A stretch of DNA of 9,288 nt, taken from Candidatus Zixiibacteriota bacterium (GTDB lineage Bacteria > Zixibacteria > MSB-5A5 > UBA10806). Location: the NCBI GenBank assembly GCA_003520965.1, contig DOTU01000251.1, positions 1 to 9,288 of the forward strand, given 5' to 3'. The position numbers and the translations under genes are program-made. Of this stretch, positions 1-6,272 are shown in pieces. The first letter of the stretch is position 1; each line of letters opens with the position of its first letter. Below the pieces are notes generated by a model. It searched no databases, was not told the DNA's origin, and saw only the letters and a list, made by a program, of their open reading frames with translations.

Positions 1-125
1 TGCATCTTTTTTTCAGGGCTGCAGGAGATTAATATTAGCACGGCAGTTGCAGTCAGAAGCATTAGCAGCCATTCGAATGTAAGTTTGGTTCTAAGTACGT
101 GACGTTTTAAATCCTGATTGTTCAT
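1..125 (-). CDS. Partial lipoprotein, possibly LptC-like LPS export protein (N-terminal 41 residues only)
   Basis: Reading minus from an ATG at 125 gives 41 open codons up to the window edge. Residues 1-18 are polar and basic (KRH, R, K). Residues 19-34 form one strong hydrophobic segment. An LISC lipobox ends at Cys35 and is followed by SPEKK, which is a typical lipoprotein signal peptide, so the mature protein would be anchored in an envelope membrane. The start lies 24 bases after the pyrG stop on the same strand, so it is probably the third gene of the kdsB-pyrG operon. An AGGA stands 14 bases before the ATG, which is a long spacing; a start at Met22 is possible but has no better ribosome site. 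In several Gram-negative groups lptC, often with a lipobox, follows KDO genes, so LptC is my leading guess. That guess comes from context only, because no LptC domain is inside the window. Confidence 0.6.
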   Translation of the reverse strand, partial: MNNQDLKRHVLRTKLTFEWLLMLLTATAVLILISCSPEKKM

Positions 126-149
126 ACTGATTATTGCGATCCTGTTTTT

Positions 150-1814
150 TTAACTTTTAATAGTTTTTTCGATATCCTCTTTGGCCTCTTCACGGACACT
201 CTTTTGTATTATGGCAGCCGCAACCAATCCCACAAAAAGCGGATGAGGCCGCATGGGACGGGATTTTAGCTCCGGATGAAACTGACCGGCAATGAAAAAT
301 GGATGATTGGGCAGTTCTATTATCTCAACCAGGTTACCCTCCTGATAGATTCCGGAGCAAACCAGGCCGCACTCCTCGAGCTTTTTGCGATATTCGTTAT
401 TCACCTCATAGCGGTGACGGTGCCGCTCGTTGATATTTAACGCGCCATAGAGCTTGTGAGCGAGGGTTCCTCGAGTAATACGGCAGGGGTAGCTTCCCAG
501 GCGCATGGTACCGCCTTTACGAGTGACCGATTCCTGTTCCTGCATAAGGTGAATCACCGGATGTTTCGTTTCCGGCGCAAACTCCGAGGAGTTGGCCTCG
601 TCGAGACCGCAGGCAGTTCTGGCATAATCGATAACCGCGCACTGCAATCCCAAACAAATCCCTAAAAATGGGATGTTATGGGTACGGACAAAATTTACAG
701 CCTCGATCTTTCCTTCGATACCCCGTTCGCCGAATCCGCCCGGCACAAGCAGGGCATCGATATCGGCGAGGTAGGTCTCAGGTCCGTTCTCCGAAATTTT
801 CTCGGAAGGGATCCAGACCAGCTCAACCTTGGCTTTATTCGCCCCACCCGCGTGAAGGAATGCTTCGATAATCGATTTGTAAGCGTCCTTGAGGTCGATA
901 TATTTTCCACAGATTCCGATTCTAACCTGATGCTCAGGATTTTTCATACGGTTGACTGTAGCTGTCCACTGAGTTATATCGAGGTCTTTACAGAGTAGCT
1001 TGAGATAATGCACCAGGAGATTATCCAGAAGCTCCAGATGAAACTGGATGGCCAATTCATAGATATTTTCAACATCGAGATCCTGAATTACTGCCTCAGG
1101 AGGCACATTACAGAAAAGCCCGATTTTCTTTTTGACCTCACGAGTAAGCGGCTGGGGACTTCGGCAGATCAGGATATCAGGATCAATACCAATTTCGCGT
1201 AGAGCCTTGACAGAATGTTGGGTGGGTTTGGTCTTAAGCTCACCGGAACCTTCGAAATAGGGCACGAGAGTTAGATGAATAAACAGCGTATTGTGATCTT
1301 CATCCTCTAAGGCCATCTGACGAATCGCCTCAAGGAATGGGAGCGATTCAATATCGCCTACAGTCCCGCCGATCTCGACGATAACCACGTCGACATCCTC
1401 GTACTTTTCGGCAATCTGAGCTATGCGCGCTTTGATTTCGTTCGTTACGTGGGGAATAACCTGAACCGTGGCGCCGAGATATCCCCCCTGGCGCTCGCGC
1501 TGGATAACCGCGTCATAAATTTGGCCGGAGGTAACATTCGAGAGACGGGTGAGATTGGTATCTAAAAACCTCTCGTAGTGGCCAAGATCGAGATCGGTTT
1601 CGGCTCCGTCATCGAGAACGAAAACCTCGCCATGCTGGAACGGATTCATGGTCCCGGGATCGACATTGATATAAGGATCACACTTTATCATCGAAATTTT
1701 CAAGCCCCGGGATTTTAGAAGCATCCCGATAGAGGCTGCCGCGATCCCCTTTCCCAGCGACGAAACCACTCCGCCGGTTACGAAGATATATTTGGTCTTT
1801 TTATTATCCGCCAT
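150..1814 (-). CDS. pyrG: CTP synthase (glutamine-hydrolysing)
   Basis: This enzyme aminates UTP to CTP using ATP and glutamine, the last step of de novo pyrimidine nucleotide synthesis in the cytoplasm. At 554 residues it is full length (E. coli 545). The N-terminal synthetase domain (about 1-270) shows the P-loop region VSSLGKG (17-23, Lys22), the DPYINVDPGTMNPF block (46-59), DDGAETDLDLGHYERF (68-83) and EIGGTVGDIES (147-157). The C-terminal class I glutamine amidotransferase domain (about 297-540) shows PGGFGERG (358-365), the nucleophile Cys387 in GICLGLQ, and His513/Glu515 in GQFHPE, so the catalytic triad is complete. The ATG is preceded by AAGGAA with a 6-base spacing. That site lies in the 3' end of kdsB, whose stop is one base upstream, so translation is probably coupled. 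The CTP made is a substrate of the neighbouring KdsB. No pyrimidine attenuator is visible. Confidence 0.98.
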   Translation of the reverse strand: MADNKKTKYIFVTGGVVSSLGKGIAAASIGMLLKSRGLKISMIKCDPYINVDPGTMNPFQHGEVFVLDDGAETDLDLGHYERFLDTNLTRLSNVTSGQIYDAVIQRERQGGYLGATVQVIPHVTNEIKARIAQIAEKYEDVDVVIVEIGGTVGDIESLPFLEAIRQMALEDEDHNTLFIHLTLVPYFEGSGELKTKPTQHSVKALREIGIDPDILICRSPQPLTREVKKKIGLFCNVPPEAVIQDLDVENIYELAIQFHLELLDNLLVHYLKLLCKDLDITQWTATVNRMKNPEHQVRIGICGKYIDLKDAYKSIIEAFLHAGGANKAKVELVWIPSEKISENGPETYLADIDALLVPGGFGERGIEGKIEAVNFVRTHNIPFLGICLGLQCAVIDYARTACGLDEANSSEFAPETKHPVIHLMQEQESVTRKGGTMRLGSYPCRITRGTLAHKLYGALNINERHRHRYEVNNEYRKKLEECGLVCSGIYQEGNLVEIIELPNHPFFIAGQFHPELKSRPMRPHPLFVGLVAAAIIQKSVREEAKEDIEKTIKS

Positions 1815-1815
1815 T

Positions 1816-2553
1816 TCATTTTCCTTGTCTGGCTAAAATCTCCTCGGCTTTAGCGATATCCTCCGGAGAATCTATTCCCACAAATTCAGATTGAACGATT
1901 ATTACTCTAATTTTATAGCCATGCTCCAGAGCGCGCAACTGCTCAAGGCTCTCACAAATCTCAAGCGGTGTGCGTTCCAGGCTGGCGTACTTTAAAAGAA
2001 AATCCCGACGGAAACCGTAAATCCCGATATGCCGATAGAGCGATGTTGCATGTCCGTCGTCGGCCCTGAGATATGGAATACGGCTTCGCGAGAAATATAA
2101 CGCATCCCCCGCTTTATCCAGCACAACCTTAACTACATTAGGATTATCAGCATCGGACATATCTTTAAGAGGCGAGCAGGCCGATGCCATCACTACCTCT
2201 GGAGTGTCAAGCGCTTGCACAACTTGATCGATTATTTCTGCGGGCAGAAACGGTTCATCTCCCTGCAAATCAACCACATAGTCGCAGTCAATAGTCCGGG
2301 CCAACTCGGCAGCCCGATCAGAGCCGGTAGCATGAGGTTTTTGAGAGAGAAATGTTTTCCCACCGTATTGCTTTATTGCATCGGCGATCCTCTGGTCATC
2401 GGTAGCCACAAAAACATCGCTGACACGCTTGGATTTTTGCGCAGCCTGCATGACCCTGACAATTAAGGGCAGTCCTGCTATGGGGGCTATTGCTTTTCCG
2501 GGAAACCGCTTTGAACCGAAGCGAGCGGGAATAATGACAATTGCTTTCCGCAC
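1816..2553 (-). CDS. kdsB: 3-deoxy-manno-octulosonate cytidylyltransferase (CMP-KDO synthetase)
   Basis: KdsB activates KDO (CTP + KDO -> CMP-KDO + PPi) for transfer onto lipid A in the cytoplasm, an essential step of LPS inner-core synthesis. At 245 residues it matches the family (E. coli 248). Motifs seen are the nucleotide-binding IPARFGSKRFPGK (8-20), VATDD (49-53), TGSDRAAE (76-83), DLQGDEP (95-101), YFSRSRIPY (153-161), RHIGIYGFR (174-182) and GIDSPED (226-232). All the key family blocks are intact. The start is GTG at 2553; an in-frame TAG two codons upstream rules out a longer protein. No Shine-Dalgarno is correctly placed. An AAGGTGG lies 18 bases away, inside the promoter spacer, and the promoter's -10 box ends five bases from the GTG, which suggests leaderless translation. 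It is the first gene of an operon with pyrG, one base apart. Confidence 0.97.
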   Translation of the reverse strand: MRKAIVIIPARFGSKRFPGKAIAPIAGLPLIVRVMQAAQKSKRVSDVFVATDDQRIADAIKQYGGKTFLSQKPHATGSDRAAELARTIDCDYVVDLQGDEPFLPAEIIDQVVQALDTPEVVMASACSPLKDMSDADNPNVVKVVLDKAGDALYFSRSRIPYLRADDGHATSLYRHIGIYGFRRDFLLKYASLERTPLEICESLEQLRALEHGYKIRVIIVQSEFVGIDSPEDIAKAEEILARQGK

Positions 2554-2558
2554 ATGCT

Positions 2559-2587
2559 ATTTTACAAAGGGCCACCTTGCCTGTCAA
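2559..2587 (-). promoter_or_regulatory. Strong sigma70-type promoter for kdsB-pyrG
   Basis: Read on the minus strand, a perfect -35 TTGACA (2587-2582) is followed by a 17-base spacer and a -10 TAAAAT (2564-2559, five of six consensus bases). Five bases then separate the -10 box from the GTG start of kdsB (2553-2551), so the expected transcription start falls on or next to the start codon. AT-rich DNA upstream of the -35 could help binding. This is read by eye from consensus; no start site has been measured. Confidence 0.75.
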
Positions 2588-2595
2588 TAAAAACC

Positions 2596-2624
2596 TTGAT
2601 TTAGAGACTCTTTGCTCTCATAAT
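2596..2624 (+). promoter_or_regulatory. Candidate sigma70-type promoter for first GT-C gene
   Basis: TTGATT (2596-2601, four of six consensus bases), a 17-base spacer and CATAAT (2619-2624, five of six) precede the GTG at 2631 by six bases. The predicted transcription start is the start codon itself. The -35 box is back-to-back with the kdsB -35, with only eight bases between them. A related TTGATTT...CATAATA arrangement recurs upstream of the second paralogue, which supports it being functional. Confidence 0.5.
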
Positions 2625-2630
2625 AATCTT

Positions 2631-4445
2631 GTGCCGCGAAGAACACTGCTGCTTTTTACCGCGCTTTTTCTTTTAAGCTGCGCGATCTATTTCGACTGGT
2701 CCTTTATGGTGACAGAGCCGGGCTACCCGCTCGATGACGCCTGGATTCACCAGGTCTTTGCGCGCAATCTCGCCACCGGACATGGATTCTCGTTTAATCC
2801 CGATATACCTATTGCCGGCGCCACTGCTCCTTTGTGGACCCTTCTATTGGCTGTTATCTGGCCGCTTCTGGGACCAGTTGCCAGCGGTTTAATCATGGGG
2901 GCGCTTTTGACTTGGCTGGCGTTGATCGGGACTTACAAGGTCGCCACAATTCTGACTGGTGATGAAAAGCTCTCCCGCCTGCTCCTTTTCGGTTGCGCTA
3001 TATGCTGGCCGTTAATATGGAACGCTCTCTCCGGCATGGAGGTAGGTCTGTATTCGTCCTTGTCGCTCTGGGGATTATATTTCTATCTCAAGGCAGAATC
3101 GTTCGATTCACGATTGAATTATTTATCGTATCTGCTTTTTTCGCTGGCAATTCTTGCCCGGCCGGAATGCGCTCTATTTTGGGTGGCGGCAGCAGTTCGA
3201 GATTTCTGGGAATGGCTTCGCTCGCCGAAGAAGAGCTTATCCCCCTGGCTCTGGCGCTTTTTGATTTTGGGAGTATTGATGGCGCCTTATTTTATTTTCA
3301 ACTATTCCACTACCGGGACTCTTTTCCCACAGACCTATATCGCCAAATCGCAGGGAAAAGGATTTCTTTCCGCGCTTATAAATGGCGATCTTAAGCATCT
3401 CTTAAAATCGATCTTTGCTTATCCCTATTTTTATCTTCAGGACTTTCTGGTAAATCTCATTTATCTATCTCCATTGCTATTTCTGGCTGCAATGTCCGGT
3501 ATGCTGAAAATGATTTCAATAGATGATCGCCTGAAATCCAAGCGGATAATGCTGGTGCTTTTTGGTTTGCTTTATGTCCCGATTATGGGGGCGATAGCCC
3601 CGGTGCTAAATGCCACTTACCAGAGCATGAGATTAATTGCCAATCTGATTCCGATCTCTTTCCTCTTTGGACTCGCCGGATTATTCTGGACGGTGCAATC
3701 GCGATATGGGAAAATCACTCTACTGGTTGGAGCAGCCCTTGGTTTTCTGGGAGGACTATTAATTTTATTGGATAAATTGATAGCAGGATTCGGCGCTCGT
3801 TATTTGGTGCAGGATAATTCCCATTTTTCGATAAGCGATTATACTAACCTGGCCGGGGTTGTAAGAAATACCGGAGTAAATATTATTATACTTGGGGCTG
3901 TGGTTGCGTTTGCGTTTCTCCTGAGCCTGGAGATAGCACAAAAAGCGTTGACTGCCCGCTGGCTGCGAATATCGCTGGTTGTTGTGATAATCGCCGCACT
4001 TTTTATCCCTTTGATATTATATGGCCAACAGTATGCGTTGAATGTTGAGGGCGTAAATGCGATGGATCGAGCCATTGGACGTCGGCTGCACGGCCTTGGT
4101 CACGGCGAGGTTGCCACCGGAGATATTGGCGCAATCGCTTACTACTCAGGCATGAAAGTATTCGATCTGCGGGGCCTCGTGTCGCCCGAGCTTCCGCTCA
4201 ACGCCGTGTTCAATGATTCATTATCGTTTGACTATATGCTCAAGCATAACCGGGTCGATTACGTGGCCATATATCCGGAGCACTTTGGCTATATCGCCGG
4301 AAGAACCGATATCCTGAATGCCATCGGTATATATATGGTTGGTGAAACTGCCGACGCCCGCGATCGGGCTATCATCCTCTACCGAACCAACTGGCCCGAT
4401 TCCGCAACGAACAACCAACCATTGCATATCCCACAAAAGCCTTGA
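2631..4445 (+). CDS. GT-C family membrane glycosyltransferase (PMT/ArnT-like), copy A
   Basis: This is a polytopic inner-membrane protein of 604 residues with about a dozen hydrophobic segments. TM1 covers about 5-22. The first periplasmic loop carries EPGYPLDD (29-36) followed by WIHQVFARNLATGHGFSF, with an acidic pair Asp35-Asp36 placed like the catalytic aspartate of GT-C enzymes. Such enzymes use lipid-phosphate sugars on the periplasmic face; donor and acceptor cannot be told from sequence. A soluble C-terminal domain (about 465-604) contains GDIGAIAYYSGMKVFDLRGLVSPE (497-520, shared with copy B) and RVDYVAIYPE. I chose GTG 2631 rather than the upstream TTG at 2541, because the encoded start MPRR and TM1 then align exactly with copy B's ATG start and the overlap with kdsB disappears. 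There is no Shine-Dalgarno, so it is perhaps leaderless. The tail after WPDS is longer than in copy B by about a dozen residues. Related hits may be annotated as glycosyltransferase family 39 or hypothetical. Confidence 0.85.
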   Translation: MPRRTLLLFTALFLLSCAIYFDWSFMVTEPGYPLDDAWIHQVFARNLATGHGFSFNPDIPIAGATAPLWTLLLAVIWPLLGPVASGLIMGALLTWLALIGTYKVATILTGDEKLSRLLLFGCAICWPLIWNALSGMEVGLYSSLSLWGLYFYLKAESFDSRLNYLSYLLFSLAILARPECALFWVAAAVRDFWEWLRSPKKSLSPWLWRFLILGVLMAPYFIFNYSTTGTLFPQTYIAKSQGKGFLSALINGDLKHLLKSIFAYPYFYLQDFLVNLIYLSPLLFLAAMSGMLKMISIDDRLKSKRIMLVLFGLLYVPIMGAIAPVLNATYQSMRLIANLIPISFLFGLAGLFWTVQSRYGKITLLVGAALGFLGGLLILLDKLIAGFGARYLVQDNSHFSISDYTNLAGVVRNTGVNIIILGAVVAFAFLLSLEIAQKALTARWLRISLVVVIIAALFIPLILYGQQYALNVEGVNAMDRAIGRRLHGLGHGEVATGDIGAIAYYSGMKVFDLRGLVSPELPLNAVFNDSLSFDYMLKHNRVDYVAIYPEHFGYIAGRTDILNAIGIYMVGETADARDRAIILYRTNWPDSATNNQPLHIPQKP

Positions 4446-4470
4446 TTTGCTTTCCTGTCCATAATAGATT
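4442..4470 (+). promoter_or_regulatory. Weak candidate promoter before second GT-C gene
   Basis: TTGATT (4442-4447) overlaps the stop codon of copy A. It is followed 17 bases later by TAGATT (4465-4470); a CATAAT also lies at 4460-4465, but only 12 bases from the -35. Each hexamer matches four of six consensus bases. Resemblance to the copy A promoter (TTGATTT, then CATAATA) suggests it is a duplicated, drifted relic or a working second promoter. Read-through from copy A is the alternative. Confidence 0.3.
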
Positions 4471-4478
4471 CACCGGGT

Positions 4479-6272
4479 ATGCCTCGTCGCCATCTTTTAA
4501 TTTTGGCCGCACTGTTTCTGACGGGTTGCGCTATTTACCTAGCCTGGTCCCTAACTATAACCGAGCCGGGCTATCCGCTCGATGATTCCTGGATTCACCA
4601 GGTCTTCGCCCGCAATCTCGCCACCGGTCACGGCTTCTCGTTCAATCCCGATATCCCAATGTCGGGGGCCACTGCTCCGTTGTGGACTCTCCTGATGGGC
4701 CTTCTCTGGCCGCTAATGGGACCTATCGGAAGTGGGATCCTTGCTGGCATCATCTTAGAATTTCTGGCAATAATCGCGATATATAAACTAACACTCCTTA
4801 TCACAAACCAAAACAAGCTGGCCTTAATAATTGCTATTATAACTGCGCTTACCTCAAAGCTAATTTGGGGCGCTCTTTCAGGAATGGAAATTGGGCTTTA
4901 TTCGGCTTTAGCGCTTTGGGGATTATACTTTTATTTCAAATCGGAATCGCTTTCGGATAAATGGTCGTATCTGGCCTATATACTTTTCGCTTTGGCCTTT
5001 CTTTCGCGGCCCGAGTGCGCCTTGTTTGTGGCCGCGGCGGCAATCAGAGATTTTTTCGAGTGGTTCAAGCTGCCCAGGAAAAGCCTGATCCCCTGGTTGG
5101 CGCGACTGGCCATAGTCGCCGTAATAACGATCCCCTATTTTGCTTTCAACTACTCGGTAGCGGGTTCGATCTTTCCTCAAACCTACACCGCCAAAGTACA
5201 GGGCCGAGGATTGATCTCGGCGCTTGGGCATGGCGAGTTCAAGCGAGCGCTCAAGGCGGTGACTATTATTCCCTATACTTATATCCAGTTGTTTGCTGGA
5301 AAGATTTTTCAGATCAATCCGTTTATTGCCTTAGCCGCCCTGGCGGGCCTGACCAAACTCTGGAGCTACCGAGGTAAACTTCGTTCCAGGTGCCGGATGC
5401 TTTCCTTGCTTCTGCTTTTAGTATTGCCGATGATGGGCGCGTTTGCCCCGCTATATACTCCTGTTTATCATAATCTCAGGATTGTAGCTCATCTTGTGCC
5501 GCCCATAATTCTATTGGGAGTTGTCGGGTTGTTCTGGAAAGGCGAATTCAAAAAGTTCAAGAGGCTTTTTATTTCAGTAGGATCATTTTTAATTTTGGCC
5601 GGCGCGCTTTTCCTCGTTTTTGACGATTTTTTCGTGCGCCATCTCGGCCCCTATTTTCTCCAGAGCCTTTCGAGAATGACATCGGCCAGCGAATACGATA
5701 CGTTGACCTGGTTTGCCCGGGACCTCGGAAAGCAAACTCTCTTTTTGGGCGGGATAATAATCTCGGCGCTCATAATAAGCCTGACATCGGTTCAGAACTG
5801 GCTTTCAATTCGAACCCCCCAGCGCCTGGTCTTAGGCCTTATCATTTTATATTCTACGGCCACGTTATTCGCTAACGCCGTTGATTACGCTTACAATGTT
5901 AAAAATATCAATGAGATCGATAAGGGGATAGCGCTTTATCTGAAAAAGCACGGCCCGGCGGGAAGCACCGTTGCGGTCAACGATATCGGCGCAATCGCCT
6001 ATTACTCCGATATGAAAGTGCTTGATCTTAAGGGTCTGGTTTCTCCCGAAATTACGCCGGAGATGATCCAAGACGATTCGCTAGCATTCGAGTATATGCA
6101 AAAGAAGAATCGGGTTGATTATCTGGCAATATTCCCGGAGTGGTTTAAATATATCCCTACTCGAACAGACATATTCAAGCGCGAACTACGACTTATCGCA
6201 TACAACAATACCATCCTTGCCGATGATACCGCGATTGTCTATAGGGCTGTCTGGCCGGATTCTATCCAATAA
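4479..6272 (+). CDS. GT-C family membrane glycosyltransferase (PMT/ArnT-like), copy B
   Basis: This 597-residue polytopic membrane protein is a tandem paralogue of the gene just upstream (33-base gap, same strand). It aligns without gaps over roughly the first 250 residues. Positions 29-72, including the putative catalytic pair Asp35-Asp36, differ from copy A at only three residues (A/S, I/M, A/S). Other shared blocks are ALSGME.GLYS (132-142), SRPECALF (176-183), FNYS..G..FPQTY.AK.QG (223-242), and C-terminal NDIGAIAYYS (501-510) with LKGLVSPE and RVDYLAIFPEW. The central membrane region has diverged. The expected role is sugar transfer from a polyprenyl-phosphate donor on the periplasmic side to an unknown envelope acceptor. 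ATG 4479 has no recognisable Shine-Dalgarno. The 3' end overlaps the convergent aminotransferase gene by 11 bases. Substrate difference from copy A is likely but is an inference. Confidence 0.85.
   Translation: MPRRHLLILAALFLTGCAIYLAWSLTITEPGYPLDDSWIHQVFARNLATGHGFSFNPDIPMSGATAPLWTLLMGLLWPLMGPIGSGILAGIILEFLAIIAIYKLTLLITNQNKLALIIAIITALTSKLIWGALSGMEIGLYSALALWGLYFYFKSESLSDKWSYLAYILFALAFLSRPECALFVAAAAIRDFFEWFKLPRKSLIPWLARLAIVAVITIPYFAFNYSVAGSIFPQTYTAKVQGRGLISALGHGEFKRALKAVTIIPYTYIQLFAGKIFQINPFIALAALAGLTKLWSYRGKLRSRCRMLSLLLLLVLPMMGAFAPLYTPVYHNLRIVAHLVPPIILLGVVGLFWKGEFKKFKRLFISVGSFLILAGALFLVFDDFFVRHLGPYFLQSLSRMTSASEYDTLTWFARDLGKQTLFLGGIIISALIISLTSVQNWLSIRTPQRLVLGLIILYSTATLFANAVDYAYNVKNINEIDKGIALYLKKHGPAGSTVAVNDIGAIAYYSDMKVLDLKGLVSPEITPEMIQDDSLAFEYMQKKNRVDYLAIFPEWFKYIPTRTDIFKRELRLIAYNNTILADDTAIVYRAVWPDSIQ

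Noticed and set aside
143..152. Run of T near the pyrG stop as a terminator
   Set aside because: On the coding (minus) strand it reads as A-rich, no hairpin precedes it, and another gene on the same strand follows 24 bases later.
456..1202. Several plus-strand open frames of 64-106 codons opposite pyrG
   Set aside because: They are antisense shadows of a clearly conserved gene, with no recognisable domain or ribosome site.
2541..2630. N-terminal extension of GT-C copy A from TTG 2541
   Set aside because: It overlaps the kdsB start and both promoters, adds a non-hydrophobic stretch absent from copy B, and GTG 2631 aligns exactly with copy B's start.
2993..3394. Open frame of 133 codons inside GT-C copy A in another frame
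   Set aside because: It is an overlapping shadow of a conserved membrane protein, and its composition is that of a shifted frame.
4479..4529. Lipobox-like LTGC (Cys17) at the end of TM1 in copy B, LLSC in copy A, suggesting lipoproteins
   Set aside because: These are polytopic membrane proteins whose first hydrophobic segment precedes the GT-C loop, so the segment is better read as TM1; cleavage at Cys17 would be odd for this fold. The Cys is conserved in both copies, so lipidation is not fully excluded.
4961..5377. Open frame of 138 codons inside GT-C copy B in another frame
   Set aside because: It does not correspond to the overlapping frame in copy A and looks like a shifted-frame shadow.
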